Shown here: positions 26,481 to 37,457 of the stretch, one piece after another
How the letters are laid out: each line of letters opens with the position of its first letter
Numbering within the stretch: the stretch's first letter is position 1
DNA from: Hyphococcus sp.
Lineage (GTDB): Bacteria; Pseudomonadota; Alphaproteobacteria; Caulobacterales; Parvularculaceae
DNA length: 64,000 nt
Direction: 5' to 3'
Assembly (NCBI GenBank): GCA_013002535.1
Contig: JABDJK010000008.1
Span: 1-64,000, forward strand
Translations under genes and position numbers: made by a program
The notes under the pieces: generated by a model
What the model was told of the DNA's origin: nothing
The model's database searches: none
Seen by the model: the letters and a program-made list of their open reading frames with translations, nothing else

Positions 26481-28361
26481 ATGGCAAAACCGAAAAAACG
26501 AAAGCGCAGAAAAAAGGCGCGGCCTAAAAAACGCACCCGTTCGCTTTATCAGCGCATGGTGATCGATGCGGGCGTCGTCTGTTTGACGGCGCTTATCGGC
26601 GCGGCGGTTCTGTTTATATATGTCGCACGGGATTTACCGGATACGGGCAACCTCTGGAGCAGCGACAGCGCGCAGCGTATTACGCTACTTGCTGATGACG
26701 GTTCGCCGTTGCTTGTCCAAGGCGCCGGGTTTGGTGAGCCAATCCGTCTCGCCGAATTGCCGGTCCATTTGCCAGAAGCAATTCTGGCGGTCGAGGATCG
26801 CAATTTCTATCACCATTTTGGCGTCAATCCCGTTTCAATTTTGCGCGCGCTATCGGTGAATGCGCGCAGCGGCGAAATCGTGCAGGGCGGTTCGACCATT
26901 ACGCAGCAATTAGCGAAGAATGTTTTTTTGTCGCCTGACCGAACCTTCAAACGCAAATTGCAGGAACTCTTGTTGGCGTTCTGGCTGGAACAGAAGTTTT
27001 CAAAACAGGAAATTCTGACACTCTATCTCAATCGCATATATTTCGGCGCCGGCGCTTACGGCGTTGACGCGGCGAGTTACCGTTATTTCGGAAAATCTGC
27101 GCGAAACGTTTCCGTTAGCGAAGCCGCTATCCTCGCTGGACTGATCAAGGCGCCGTCACGTTACGCACCGACGAGCAACCCTGTTACTGCCGGAAAACGC
27201 GCAAGGTTAGTAATTGATCAAATGGTCGATGCAGGATTTCTGACCCGACAAGACGCTGACGCAGCCGTTAGAGAACCGGTTGCCCTTGCGGGATCGCCCG
27301 ATGCGGCGGCGCCATATTTTGTGGATTATGCGTTGCAGGAAGCGCGAAAACTCGCAAGCGGCATTGATGCAAATCTGATCGTGCGAACCTCGTTCAATCG
27401 CAACACACAAATCTCCGCAGAAATGGGTTTGATCGCCGGTGTTGCGCTCGCACCTGACGACCTTAAGGACGTTCAAACGGCGTTGGTAATTCTCGATGGC
27501 GAGGGTGCGGTAAAAGCGATGATCGGCGGGCGCGATTATCGCGAAAGTCAATTCAATCGTGCAACGCAGGCCCGTAGGCAGCCAGGGTCGGCGTTCAAGC
27601 CAATCGTTTATCTTGCGGCGTTGAACGTCGGGTATGGTCCTAATGATATTGTTCTGGACGCACCTGTCTCGATCGGCGCCTGGTCGCCGGCAAACTACAA
27701 CGACAAATATTTTGGTGAGGCGACATTGCGCGACGGCCTGGCGCGATCCATGAACGCTGCGGCTGTTCGCGTTCAAGAACACGTTGGGCGTGATCAGGTT
27801 CGACAAGCCGCGCGCGACCTTGGGTGGACGGGCGCCTTGAACCCGGGACCTGCGCTCGCACTCGGCACAGACGCGATTTCACCTTTGCAACTCGCGGGGA
27901 TTTATGCGCCTTTCATGAATGGCGGGTTCCGGATTGCGCCGCACGTTGTTGAGCGAATTGAAACAGACAGCGGTGAGCTTATCTATGAGCGAAAGGGCGC
28001 CTTTATCGAACAAGCGATTGCGCCAAGTGTCGCTAGGAAATTGGACGAGATGCTTCAGGCTGTGGTTGAAACCGGCACCGGCGGCGCCGCTGAAATTCCG
28101 GGATATCGCAGCGCTGGCAAGACTGGCACCACGCAGGACAATCGCGACGCCTGGTTTGCGGGCTATGCCGGCAATCTTGTTGGCGTTGTATGGGTCGGTC
28201 ATGACGACAATTCGCCGATGGACGGGGTTACCGGCGGGCGCGCGCCCGCGTTGATTTGGCGCGAAGCTATGGCCCGCGCGTTGCCGCCGATTGCAATTGC
28301 GACCTTGGCGGCGCCGACAAATGACCCGATCGCGGAGATTCTAGCGCCGGACATGAACTGA
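26481..28361 (+). CDS. Class A penicillin-binding protein (PBP1A-like)
   Basis: 626-residue bifunctional peptidoglycan synthase. Lys/Arg-rich cytoplasmic tail (1-25), one membrane helix (about 30-52), GT51 transglycosylase with catalytic Glu105 (EDRNFYHHFG), QGGSTITQQLAKN and KQEILTLYLNRIYFGAGAYG, then the transpeptidase with SAFK (Ser370, Lys373), SMN (423-425) and KTGT (547-550). All catalytic motifs are intact. At 626 residues it is shorter than E. coli PBP1A and lacks a large insert. It has no operon partner; the next gene is convergent four bases on. Confidence 0.93.
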   Translation: MAKPKKRKRRKKARPKKRTRSLYQRMVIDAGVVCLTALIGAAVLFIYVARDLPDTGNLWSSDSAQRITLLADDGSPLLVQGAGFGEPIRLAELPVHLPEAILAVEDRNFYHHFGVNPVSILRALSVNARSGEIVQGGSTITQQLAKNVFLSPDRTFKRKLQELLLAFWLEQKFSKQEILTLYLNRIYFGAGAYGVDAASYRYFGKSARNVSVSEAAILAGLIKAPSRYAPTSNPVTAGKRARLVIDQMVDAGFLTRQDADAAVREPVALAGSPDAAAPYFVDYALQEARKLASGIDANLIVRTSFNRNTQISAEMGLIAGVALAPDDLKDVQTALVILDGEGAVKAMIGGRDYRESQFNRATQARRQPGSAFKPIVYLAALNVGYGPNDIVLDAPVSIGAWSPANYNDKYFGEATLRDGLARSMNAAAVRVQEHVGRDQVRQAARDLGWTGALNPGPALALGTDAISPLQLAGIYAPFMNGGFRIAPHVVERIETDSGELIYERKGAFIEQAIAPSVARKLDEMLQAVVETGTGGAAEIPGYRSAGKTGTTQDNRDAWFAGYAGNLVGVVWVGHDDNSPMDGVTGGRAPALIWREAMARALPPIAIATLAAPTNDPIAEILAPDMN

Positions 28362-28365
28362 GACG

Positions 28366-29094
28366 TTACGGATTAACGCCGTAGGAAAACAGTTTTGCGC
28401 CATTGGCGTTAAACCAGCTTTCAGCCGCGCGGGCGTTAACGCCGAGGGCGGCGACCTGGCGCCAAAAGGCGGGCGAGTGGTTCATGTGCACAAGATGGGC
28501 GCATTCGTGAGCGACGACATATTCCATGATTTCCGGCGGCGTTAGAATTAAACGCCACGAGAAACACAGAACACCGTCAGACGAGCATGACGCCCACCTT
28601 GTGCGCGTATCGCGGATACGGATTTTGCTTTCCGGCTTCTGCAGCTGCGCACAAAATCGAACGACATGTTGTTCCAGATCGGCTCTCGCCTGTCGCTTCA
28701 GCCATTCAGTGACGCGGCGATTGATATGTTCCGCAGCGCCGCCGACCTCGATCATCGGTTGATCGCCTAATGAACAAATACGGACCGGCGTACGTGGGCC
28801 GCCTTTTTGAATAATTTCGTGCTTGACGCCACGAAGCGGAATACTCGTCCCTTCGCCAAACGGTATTGCCGCCAGTCCCTTATTTAGTTCTTTCGCGATC
28901 CACTGCGTGCTTTCCTTTGCGAATTTTACAGCATCGCCAAGCGTGCGTTGCGACGGCGCCGTCGCGAGAATTTCCCCAATTATCGGGTCTACCTTTAAAA
29001 TCAACCGCTTGGCGCGCCGGTTGACGCGCGCTTTCAACCGCACAGGCCGACCATTGACGTCGATATGCGTAGAAAAGAATTTCTGTGCGGCCAT
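28366..29094 (-). CDS. YgjP/SprT-like zinc metallopeptidase
   Basis: 242-residue protein of the M48-like YgjP (DUF45) family. The zinc motif HExxH is visible as VVAHECAHLVHMNHSPAFW (His196, Glu197, His200), and the upstream IRIRDTRTRWASCSSDGVLCFSWRLILTPPEIMEYV is diagnostic of the family. The ATG at 29094 follows GGA closely; a TTG at 29121 is possible. Cellular role is unknown. It is divergent from mutS across about 124 bases and convergent with the PBP gene. Confidence 0.85.
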   Translation of the reverse strand: MAAQKFFSTHIDVNGRPVRLKARVNRRAKRLILKVDPIIGEILATAPSQRTLGDAVKFAKESTQWIAKELNKGLAAIPFGEGTSIPLRGVKHEIIQKGGPRTPVRICSLGDQPMIEVGGAAEHINRRVTEWLKRQARADLEQHVVRFCAQLQKPESKIRIRDTRTRWASCSSDGVLCFSWRLILTPPEIMEYVVAHECAHLVHMNHSPAFWRQVAALGVNARAAESWFNANGAKLFSYGVNP

Positions 29095-29218
29095 TTCCGG
29101 AATCACTACAAATAACGTCAATCGGCGGCATCGCAGAATAGAAATGCGAATTTGCGTTTTGCGAGTATGACGGCTTTACTGAATATTGGAACGAAAAAAA
29201 TTGTTGAATTTTTTTTAG

Positions 29219-31936
29219 ATGAATAAGCCTGCGACGATTGCGAAGCCAACGACGCCGATAAAAAGCGATGGCGCCAAACTGACGCCAATGATGGCGCAAT
29301 ATCTTGCGATCAAAGAAACTGCGCCGGGTGCGCTGTTGTTTTATCGCATGGGAGATTTCTACGAGCTTTTTTTTGATGACGCGGTAAAAGCCTCGGCGGC
29401 GCTTGATATTACACTCACCAAACGCGGACAACATAAGGGTGATGATATCCCTATGTGCGGCGTCCCGTTCCACGCATATGAGTCCTATCTGGCAAAGCTT
29501 ATCAAAGCTGGTTTCAAAGTCGCTATCTGTGAACAAATGGAGCCGCCGGAAGAAGCCAAGAAACGCGGATCAAAATCTGTCGTGCGGCGAGAGATTGTAC
29601 GCACGGTCACGCCGGGCACGATTATAGAAGACTCGTTACTCGACACGCGTTCAAATAATTATCTCGCGGCGTTGGCGATCTTGCGAAGTGGGCGTGAGGC
29701 TGCGCTTGCTTGGGCGGACGTTTCGACCGGCGAAACGTTTGTACGTTCAACATCTCTTGAAAATGCGCTTTCTGATTTGGCGGTAATTTCGCCTCGTGAA
29801 GTGATTGCACCGGTGTTGAGCGAGTTGCCTGATTGGAACGAGGCGATGTCAGCGAGTATGACGGCGTCGCAATTTACCCTTCAATCGATGGGGCAGTTCG
29901 ATGCAACCGCTGGGCGCCGCCGTGTCGAGGAAATATTTGAAGTAGCCTCAAGTGATGGATTTGGCGAATTCTCTCGCGCGGATTTTGCGGCGCTTGGGGC
30001 TTTGCTCGCCTATATCGAGCTAACCCAGGCTGGTCGCATGCCGGCGCTGCAGCCGCCGAAGAAAACTACGAACGCCGACACGATGATTATCGATGCGGCG
30101 ACGCGCAGCTCGCTGGAACTGACGGAGGTTCAGTCCGGCGGCAAAAAAGGATCGCTGTTGTCATCGGTTGATCGAACCGTCACGGGCGCGGGCGCAAGAA
30201 TGCTTGCAGAGCGTTTGTCTGCGCCGCTTACGGATCCCGCCATGATCAATGCGCGATTGGAATGCGTCTCTTATTTCAATGACAATTTCGATTTGCGCGA
30301 TAAAGTGCGCGCGTACTTAAAAAGCGCGCCCGACGTTGCGCGCTCTGTGTCGCGTTTGTCTTTGCGTCGGGGCGGGCCGCGTGATCTTGCCGCTGTTCGG
30401 GACGCATTGGAAAGCGGGCGCAAGCTGGCGAGCATACTCACCGGTGAGACTGCGATAGCGCCGCTGCCGGATCAATTAGCGAACGCCTCAATTGCTCTCG
30501 AAGATAAAAATGGTGAGGGGTTTTCTCATCTGTTTACGCGTTTGCGCGAAGCGCTGGCGGGTGATCCGCCAATGCTGGCGCGTGACGGTGGGTTTATTGC
30601 AAAAGGGTTCGATCCGGGTCTGGATAAAGTGCGCAGTCTGCGCGACGATTCACGGCGCGTCATTGCCAGCCTTGAAACATCTTATCGTGAGCGGACCGGC
30701 GTAAAAGCGCTGAAAATTCGTCATAATAATGTTTTGGGGTATTTTGTTGAAACGCCGCCGTCCCATGGCGATAAGCTCATGGCCGGCGAACACTCCGAGT
30801 TTTTCATTCACCGCCAGACACTCGCGAGCGCCGTCCGCTTCACGACCGGGCAATTGGCTGATCTCGATAGTAAAATCTCACGTGCGCGCGATGAGTCGTT
30901 GGCGCGCGAATTGGAAATTTTTGACGAACTCGTCAGCGATATCGCGGAGCGCCACAATGCATTAATGCTGCTCGGCGCGGCGCTTGCCGAAGTCGACGTT
31001 TACGCCGCATTGGCGGCGCTCGCCGCCGATCAGGGTTTCACGCGTCCAATTGTTGATTGTTCGATTGCGTTCAAAATTGTCGGCGGGCGCCATCCCGTAG
31101 TCGAAGAGGCGCTGCAAAAAGCTGGCGACGCCGCGTTCGTGCCTAACGATTGCGTCCTTGGCGATGATGAAACGACGGCGCTCTGGCTGCTCACTGGACC
31201 GAACATGGCCGGAAAATCGACGTTTCTCCGCCAGAACGCATTGATTGCCATTCTCGCCCAGGCTGGGTCATTTATTCCGGCGTCCGAGGCGCATATTGGC
31301 GTCGTTGATCGCGTCTTTTCGCGTGTGGGTGCGTCCGACGATCTCGCACTTGGGCGCTCGACCTTCATGGTTGAAATGGTGGAAACGGCGGCGATCCTGA
31401 ATCAGGCGACGGAGCGCTCTCTCGTTATTTTGGATGAGATCGGACGCGGGACATCGACGACCGACGGGTTATCGATTGCCTGGGCGAGCGTCGAACATCT
31501 CCACAATAAAATTCAATGTCGCGGATTGTTCGCGACGCATTTCCATGAATTGACAGCGCTCGAAGAACAATTATCGCGATTGGCTAATATGTCCGTTGAG
31601 GTGCGTGAGTGGAAAGGCGATGTCGTGTTTTTGCACAATGTTGTCAAAGGCGCAGCAGATCGATCTTACGGTGTCGCTGTTGCAAAACTCGCAGGATTGC
31701 CGAGATCAGTTGTAAAGCGTGCAGAGAGCGTTCTGAAATTTCTCGATGATGACAAGAATTCTAGTGAGGAGTTGCCGTTATTTGCGGCAGCGCCCTCAGA
31801 GCCGTCGCAAGAGGTGATGGAAGAACCGTCTGCGGTAGAACGTCAACTAGCCGATACAGACGTCGATGCGCTTTCACCGCGCGCCGCGCTTGATTTGCTT
31901 TATGAACTGAAGTCTCTGGCGACAAAAGAAAGTTGA
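29219..31936 (+). CDS. mutS: DNA mismatch repair protein MutS
   Basis: 905-residue mismatch sensor and ATPase. The mismatch-reading Phe-X-Glu is present as GDFYELFF (Phe47, Glu49), Walker [14 protein letters not shown] starts at about 660, Walker [21 protein letters not shown] follows, and the ATPase arm with [12 protein letters not shown] is complete. The C-terminal region is full length. An AT-rich leader precedes the ATG. It heads the mutS-glnD-murJ-trpS run common in alphaproteobacteria; glnD begins 16 bases after its stop. Confidence 0.97.
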   Translation: MNKPATIAKPTTPIKSDGAKLTPMMAQYLAIKETAPGALLFYRMGDFYELFFDDAVKASAALDITLTKRGQHKGDDIPMCGVPFHAYESYLAKLIKAGFKVAICEQMEPPEEAKKRGSKSVVRREIVRTVTPGTIIEDSLLDTRSNNYLAALAILRSGREAALAWADVSTGETFVRSTSLENALSDLAVISPREVIAPVLSELPDWNEAMSASMTASQFTLQSMGQFDATAGRRRVEEIFEVASSDGFGEFSRADFAALGALLAYIELTQAGRMPALQPPKKTTNADTMIIDAATRSSLELTEVQSGGKKGSLLSSVDRTVTGAGARMLAERLSAPLTDPAMINARLECVSYFNDNFDLRDKVRAYLKSAPDVARSVSRLSLRRGGPRDLAAVRDALESGRKLASILTGETAIAPLPDQLANASIALEDKNGEGFSHLFTRLREALAGDPPMLARDGGFIAKGFDPGLDKVRSLRDDSRRVIASLETSYRERTGVKALKIRHNNVLGYFVETPPSHGDKLMAGEHSEFFIHRQTLASAVRFTTGQLADLDSKISRARDESLARELEIFDELVSDIAERHNALMLLGAALAEVDVYAALAALAADQGFTRPIVDCSIAFKIVGGRHPVVEEALQKAGDAAFVPNDCVLGDDETTALWLLTGPNMAGKSTFLRQNALIAILAQAGSFIPASEAHIGVVDRVFSRVGASDDLALGRSTFMVEMVETAAILNQATERSLVILDEIGRGTSTTDGLSIAWASVEHLHNKIQCRGLFATHFHELTALEEQLSRLANMSVEVREWKGDVVFLHNVVKGAADRSYGVAVAKLAGLPRSVVKRAESVLKFLDDDKNSSEELPLFAAAPSEPSQEVMEEPSAVERQLADTDVDALSPRAALDLLYELKSLATKES

Positions 31937-31952
31937 CGGGTCAAATTCATTT

Positions 31953-34670
31953 GTGACCAAATCTTCAAAAGATAAATTCAGAGATCAAAAATTCGATCCG
32001 AATATATTCTCGGCGTTGCTGTCAAAAGCGGTCGAGGCAGAGGCGGCGGGACAGAAGCATGGCGCCGTTGGCGCGCTTTTGCGCGATGCGGCCCGTGATA
32101 TTCGTAGCGAAGCGATTGCCGTGTCAACGAGAGGCGATAAAATTGCGTCACGAATTTCTGACCAGACTGACGCCGCCCTTACGTCGCTATTTTCTCATAA
32201 CACGACGCTGAAAAACGACTTCGCGATTTGCGCGGTTGGCGGTTACGGGCGAAAAAAGCTGTCGCCTCACTCTGATATTGATTTGCTTTTCCTACACGCC
32301 GAGGGCGCGGACGATAACACAATGGAGGCCGTCAATTTCGCGATTTATCCGCTTTGGGACAGCGCGGTGAAAATCGGGCACAGCGTTCATACCCCAAAAA
32401 GCGGTGTGGCTTTTGCGAAAGATGATATGATCGCCCGCACAGCGTTTCTGGACGCGCGATTTCTCTTTGGTGATGAAAAACTTTTCAAAGAGTTCACTGA
32501 GAATTTTGATAAGCTCCGTCGCCGCACGAAAAACCAGTTTGTTGATGCGAAACTGCGCGAACAAGATGAGCGTCAGATAAAGGCCGGCGAGACTCGCTAC
32601 GTAGTTGAACCCGACGTAAAGGACGGAAAGGGCGGGTTGCGGGACCTGCAAACATTGTCCTGGCTCTACAAATATGTTTTTGGCGGCCCGATCAGAGAAA
32701 CGAAAGCGGCGCGCAAAATTCTTGATGCCGCGGAGATTCACTCGCTCGATAAAGCAGAGCGCTTCTTGTGGTCGGTGCGGGTTCAACTGCATGATTTGCG
32801 CGGCCGCCCCGACGAAATATTGAGTTTCGACATTCAACCCGCGGTGGCGGAACGGCTCGGTTACGCTGACCGTCCCAACATGACTGCGCCAGAGAGATTG
32901 ATGAAACACTATTTTGTCAACGCCGTTGAGGTCGGTCGGCTCACGCGGGTTTTGTGTGCAAAATTGGAAGAAGAACGCACAAAACGCCTGCCGCACTTTC
33001 CAAAACTATTGCCGAAGGCATTACAAAGCGATGAGGCCCCGGGCAAACCCAATTTGCGTATCCGAAACGGCCGTCTTGACTTCGAAAGTGCTGCCAAGGC
33101 GCGCCGCAATCCGCGCGATTTGTTCAGATTGTTTCGCGCCTATTCGAAAAACCCGAAAATTGATTTCCACCCCAATGCGCTCGCGGTGGTAGCCGAGCAA
33201 GTACCCTCCATTGTTACAGAGGTGCGCAAAGATCCAACCATCGCAACGCTGTTCAACGCGATTTTGACCAAATCCGCCGATCCGGTTCGAGTGCTTCGTG
33301 TGATGACGGAAACCGGGCTCTTGGGAAAATATATTCCGGCCTATGGATCGATTGTGGGGCGCATCGATTACGGACTGTATCGGCGATATACGATAGACGA
33401 GCATGTCTTGCGCGCAATTGGCATTTTAAATTCACTGCGTGATGGATCGCTCGACGCGGAACATCCCATCACCACGGGCATCGTAAGGGGCAGAATAGAC
33501 CCACTGATATTTTTTCTTGCAGTTTTGCTGCATGAGTCGATCTGGACGGTCACAGATAAGAATGTATCAGCCTGCGATAAGCTGGTTCAGCGGATCACTA
33601 AGCGGCTCGGCCTCAACAAAGACGATGCCGCATTGGTTGGGTGGGCGGCCGCAAACCATCTGTTGATGATGCGGACAGGAGAGCGGCGAAACCTGACCGA
33701 TTCCCATGCCATTGGACGGTTTTGCGAGGCAATAGGCGATCGCGAGAGATTGGACATGGCGATTGTTGTCTCGGTCTGTCATCTGCGCGTCGTCGGCCAT
33801 CATACGTGGGATGATGTAAAACACCGCCAGCTCACTGAAATTTATCAGGCGGCGTCTGTTTGGTTTGAGAAGGGGCCGGCGGCGCTTGATGAACGCGTGG
33901 CGGAACGTGCGATTGCGGCGCTCGAAGAAACCAAGACACGCCTCGCGGAATGGTCGCGCGAGGACCGCGACGCATTTCTCGGCAGTTTAACAGATACAAT
34001 GTTGCGCGCGGTTGAGCCGGAAATACTCGTACGGTTCGCCCACCTCGCTAAAGCTGCGGCCGACGATAAGGCTAACGCCGCCGTCACCATCACGCCGCGT
34101 TTGGGCGGTCTTGAATGCGTCGTTTACGCCGATGACCGCGCCGGTCTTTTGGCTGATTTGGCCGGAGCCGTCGCCGCAAAGAGTTTGAGCGTGCGTTCCG
34201 TGCAGGCGCTGACGACAGACGACGGCAAAGTTTTCGATGTCTTCGTCGTCCAGTCGGTTGATGGTTCGCCGATCGAAGATATCTCGCAAATTCGGCGTCT
34301 TCACGAGGCGATGCTTTCGGCCGCACGGCAATCGCCCCAAAAACCCCCTCGTTTTTCTCGCCGTCTTGGCGACCGACGAGCGATGTTCTCGGTCGAGCCG
34401 GTCGTGCGTATAGAAGAAGATGCTGCGCTTGACGCTACCGTCGTCGAGACCGAGGGCCTTGATCGGCCGGGCCTACTCCATGAGTTAACGTCCGCTTTGC
34501 ATCGCCAGGACATAACAATTGCTTCGGCGCATATTTCCACTTATGGCGAACGGGCGGTCGACGTGTTTTATTTGCGCGATAAAGGCGGAAAAAAGATCAC
34601 GACCGCCAATAAATTGGCGAAAATCAAGGCGACGCTCCTCGACGTGGTTTCTGCTGGCTCCGGCGGGTAA
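31953..34670 (+). CDS. glnD: PII uridylyltransferase GlnD with degenerate HD domain
   Basis: 905-residue nitrogen-status sensor that modifies PII proteins. GTG start. The nucleotidyltransferase domain is intact (AVGGYGRKKLSPHSDIDLLFLH; GGYGR 96-100, Asp108 and Asp110; VVEPDVKDGKGGLRDLQTL). Two C-terminal ACT domains are intact (DDRAGLLADLAGA and LDRPGLLHELTSALH). The HD domain between them, which removes UMP in the well-studied enzyme, keeps His484, His527 and His569, but the HD pair is HE (Glu528), the GDHS-type loop is replaced by WTVTDKNVSAC, and the last metal Asp is His610. Removal activity may therefore be lost. It shares the mutS transcript. Confidence 0.93.
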   Translation: MTKSSKDKFRDQKFDPNIFSALLSKAVEAEAAGQKHGAVGALLRDAARDIRSEAIAVSTRGDKIASRISDQTDAALTSLFSHNTTLKNDFAICAVGGYGRKKLSPHSDIDLLFLHAEGADDNTMEAVNFAIYPLWDSAVKIGHSVHTPKSGVAFAKDDMIARTAFLDARFLFGDEKLFKEFTENFDKLRRRTKNQFVDAKLREQDERQIKAGETRYVVEPDVKDGKGGLRDLQTLSWLYKYVFGGPIRETKAARKILDAAEIHSLDKAERFLWSVRVQLHDLRGRPDEILSFDIQPAVAERLGYADRPNMTAPERLMKHYFVNAVEVGRLTRVLCAKLEEERTKRLPHFPKLLPKALQSDEAPGKPNLRIRNGRLDFESAAKARRNPRDLFRLFRAYSKNPKIDFHPNALAVVAEQVPSIVTEVRKDPTIATLFNAILTKSADPVRVLRVMTETGLLGKYIPAYGSIVGRIDYGLYRRYTIDEHVLRAIGILNSLRDGSLDAEHPITTGIVRGRIDPLIFFLAVLLHESIWTVTDKNVSACDKLVQRITKRLGLNKDDAALVGWAAANHLLMMRTGERRNLTDSHAIGRFCEAIGDRERLDMAIVVSVCHLRVVGHHTWDDVKHRQLTEIYQAASVWFEKGPAALDERVAERAIAALEETKTRLAEWSREDRDAFLGSLTDTMLRAVEPEILVRFAHLAKAAADDKANAAVTITPRLGGLECVVYADDRAGLLADLAGAVAAKSLSVRSVQALTTDDGKVFDVFVVQSVDGSPIEDISQIRRLHEAMLSAARQSPQKPPRFSRRLGDRRAMFSVEPVVRIEEDAALDATVVETEGLDRPGLLHELTSALHRQDITIASAHISTYGERAVDVFYLRDKGGKKITTANKLAKIKATLLDVVSAGSGG

Positions 34671-34721
34671 ACCCCGTTAACCGGGTACAAACCCCGGCAG
34701 AACGAGAAACAGCCGCATCGG

Positions 34722-36317
34722 ATGAGCAGAAGAATTTTCAAATCTCTGGCGACCGTCAGCGGCATGACCATGTTCAGCCGGGTGCTCGGCTTTGTTCGCC
34801 AGATTTTGATTGCCGGTGTGATTGGCGCCGGCGGCAATCCTGTCGCGGACGCTTTCTGGGCGGCGTTCCGTTTGCCGAATATGTTTCGCAGACTCTTCGC
34901 AGAAGGCGCCTTTCACGCAGCCTTCATTCCCCTGTTTCAGGGAAAGCGTGTCGATGAAGGTGACGCTGCAGCAAAAAAATTTGCAGAAGAGGTTCTGGTC
35001 GCGCTTATCTTTATTCTGACGTTGCTCACCGCGCTTGTTGAGCTTGCGGCGCCGCTCTTTGTCTATTTGATCGCGGCTGGTTTTGAGAGCGATCCTGAAA
35101 AATTTGCGCTGACGACGCTCTATACGCGGATCATGTTTCCCTACCTCATGATGATGTCGCTGGTCGGTCTGATGAGCGGCATGTTGAATTCGCTCGACCG
35201 GTTTGCAGCGTCCGCCGGCGCGCCGCTGGCGCTCAATGTCTGTTTGATCACTGCGATCGTTTTGTTCGCAAACGCCGAGACCGAAATTACAGGGCAAGCC
35301 GCGGCCTGGGCTGTATTTGCTGGCGGCCTCGTTCAGCTCGCGATCGTCACCTATGGCGCTGCACGTCAGGGATATTTCCTTAAACTGCGGATGCCCAAGC
35401 TAACGCCGGGCGTAAAACGGCTGCTCGCTCTGGGGCTGCCTGGGTTTATCAGCGCGGGCGCCGTTCAAATCAATTTGATTGTCGGCACCAATATTGCGAG
35501 CCGCGAACCAGGCGCCGTTTCGTGGCTGATGAACGCCGACCAACTTTACCAATTGCCGCTTGCCGTTATCGGCATCACTCTTGCGGTGGTTTTGCTGCCG
35601 ATGCTGTCAAAACGCGTCAAGGAAGGCGATGAAGAAGGAGCGGCGCGCGCCATCAATCGTTCGCTGGAAGTATCGGCGCTGTTATGTTTTCCAGCGGCTG
35701 CGGCATTCATCGTTATGGGCGCGCCGATTTGTGAAGCGCTTTTCCGCGGGCTTGCAACTGATGCGTTATCGCTGTTCGGCGCGCGGGAATCGAAATTTAC
35801 CGAACACGACGTCGCCATGACTGGGGCGGCGCTCGCGTTATTTGGATGGGGTCTTCCTGCTTTCGTCTGGCACAAAATATTCTCGCCCGCGTTTTTCGCC
35901 CGTGAGGATACAAAAACGCCGATGCGGTTCGCGTTAATTTCAATTGCAGCCAACACCGTACTTGCGCTGGTTCTGTTTCCGCGTTTTGGATTTTTGAGCG
36001 TCGCCTTCGCGACTGCGTTTGCAGCATGGTTGCAGGTCGCGCTTCTCGCCATTGAACTATACCGCCGCCGGCAATTCCAGCCGGGTGGACGGCTGGCCGC
36101 ACGGCTGTTCCGGATTGTTGCGGCGTCCGGCGCGCTGGCGGCGTTTCTCTATTTCAGCCTGCCGCATCTTGATGCGGCCTCAGCGATGTTATGGAACCGT
36201 CAATGGCTTGCAATCGTGCTGCTTGCCGGCGTTGGGTTCGTTTTCTACGTCTTCGCCGCATTGCTGGTTGGCGCCGCGCGTCCATCTGATTACAAGACCA
36301 TCACTCGCGGATCGTAA
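34722..36317 (+). CDS. murJ: Lipid II flippase MurJ (MviN)
   Basis: 531-residue inner-membrane protein of the MOP superfamily with about 14 helices, translocating lipid II for peptidoglycan synthesis. The MurJ signature MFSRVLGFVRQILIAGVIGAG, ADAFWAAFRLPNMFRRLFAEGAFHAAFIPLF is plain near the N-terminus. ATG at 34722 matches the usual N-terminus (MSRRIFKSLATVSGMTM). It lies 51 bases after glnD and 19 before trpS, within the shared run. Confidence 0.95.
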   Translation: MSRRIFKSLATVSGMTMFSRVLGFVRQILIAGVIGAGGNPVADAFWAAFRLPNMFRRLFAEGAFHAAFIPLFQGKRVDEGDAAAKKFAEEVLVALIFILTLLTALVELAAPLFVYLIAAGFESDPEKFALTTLYTRIMFPYLMMMSLVGLMSGMLNSLDRFAASAGAPLALNVCLITAIVLFANAETEITGQAAAWAVFAGGLVQLAIVTYGAARQGYFLKLRMPKLTPGVKRLLALGLPGFISAGAVQINLIVGTNIASREPGAVSWLMNADQLYQLPLAVIGITLAVVLLPMLSKRVKEGDEEGAARAINRSLEVSALLCFPAAAAFIVMGAPICEALFRGLATDALSLFGARESKFTEHDVAMTGAALALFGWGLPAFVWHKIFSPAFFAREDTKTPMRFALISIAANTVLALVLFPRFGFLSVAFATAFAAWLQVALLAIELYRRRQFQPGGRLAARLFRIVAASGALAAFLYFSLPHLDAASAMLWNRQWLAIVLLAGVGFVFYVFAALLVGAARPSDYKTITRGS

Positions 36318-36336
36318 ATAACACAAAGAGAATTCA

Positions 36337-37353
36337 ATGACCGGCTATCAAGGGCCAGAGCGCGTATTGTCTGGCATCCAACCATCGGGCGGAATGCATA
36401 TCGGGAATTATCTCGGCGCCATTAGAAAATTTGTCGATCTCCAACATGAATATGAATGCTATTTTTGCGTGGTCGACATGCACGCGATTACCGTTTGGCA
36501 AGACCCGAAAAAACTGCGTGAGCAAACATTTCATATTGCGGCGAGTTATCTCGCGGCGGGTGTGGACCCAAAGGTTGCGGCGATATTTCATCAGTCCGGC
36601 GTGCGCGCCCATGCGGAACTTGCCTGGATATTCAATTGCGTCGCGCGGCTCGGCTGGCTCGAACGGATGACCCAGTTCAAAGACAAGGCCGGCAAAGACA
36701 AACAGCGCGCGTCTGTTGGACTCTATACTTATCCCGTTCTTCAGGCGGCGGACATTCTTGTCTACCAGGCGACCCATGTTCCGGTCGGCGAGGACCAAAA
36801 ACAACATCTGGAACTTTCGCGCGATATTGCGGCGAAGTTCAATCATGATTTCAATCAGCCAGATTTCTTTCCGCTGCCCGAACCGCTGATTAAGGGGCCT
36901 GGCGCGCGCATTATGTCCTTGCGTGACGGAACGGCAAAAATGTCGAAGTCTGACGCGTCGGCAAATGGCTGCGTTTTTCTGACCGATGATGCGGACGCAA
37001 TCGCAAAGAAAATCAAGAAAGCGAAATCTGACCCTGATCCTTTGCCATCGGAGCCTGCAGGATTGGAAGGCCGCCCCGAAGCGGCAAACCTTGTCGGGAT
37101 TTTCTCTGCGTTTTCGGGCCGAAGCGACGAAGAGGTATTAAAGGAATTTGGCGGGCAAGGATTTGGCGTATTCAAACCAGCGCTCGCAGATCTTGTCGTC
37201 GAAAAAGTCGGGCCAATCAGCGCTGAATTGAACCGCCTCGAAAATGATCCCGGCTATCTGCAGGGCATTTTAACAGATGGGGCTGAGCGCGCGTCGGCCG
37301 TCGCCGATCCGGTCGTCAAGCGCGTTAAGGAAATTGTCGGGTTTCTTATTTGA
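36337..37353 (+). CDS. trpS: Tryptophanyl-tRNA synthetase
   Basis: Class I aminoacyl-tRNA synthetase charging tRNA-Trp. 338 residues, normal length. HIGN at residues 21-24 ([16 protein letters not shown]) and KMSKS at 201-205 are intact, with the tryptophan-pocket sequence DMHAIT between them. AAAGAGAATTCA precedes the ATG. It closes the mutS-glnD-murJ-trpS run. Confidence 0.97.
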   Translation: MTGYQGPERVLSGIQPSGGMHIGNYLGAIRKFVDLQHEYECYFCVVDMHAITVWQDPKKLREQTFHIAASYLAAGVDPKVAAIFHQSGVRAHAELAWIFNCVARLGWLERMTQFKDKAGKDKQRASVGLYTYPVLQAADILVYQATHVPVGEDQKQHLELSRDIAAKFNHDFNQPDFFPLPEPLIKGPGARIMSLRDGTAKMSKSDASANGCVFLTDDADAIAKKIKKAKSDPDPLPSEPAGLEGRPEAANLVGIFSAFSGRSDEEVLKEFGGQGFGVFKPALADLVVEKVGPISAELNRLENDPGYLQGILTDGAERASAVADPVVKRVKEIVGFLI

Positions 37354-37457
37354 TTTCTGCCGGTTTAAACGCCTTGGCTGCGGTCGCCTTTTCTCATTGT
37401 TAACGCTTCCGGGCCAGTTTCGTCCTGTCCAAAAGAATTCGCAGGCAACTGGCGGCA

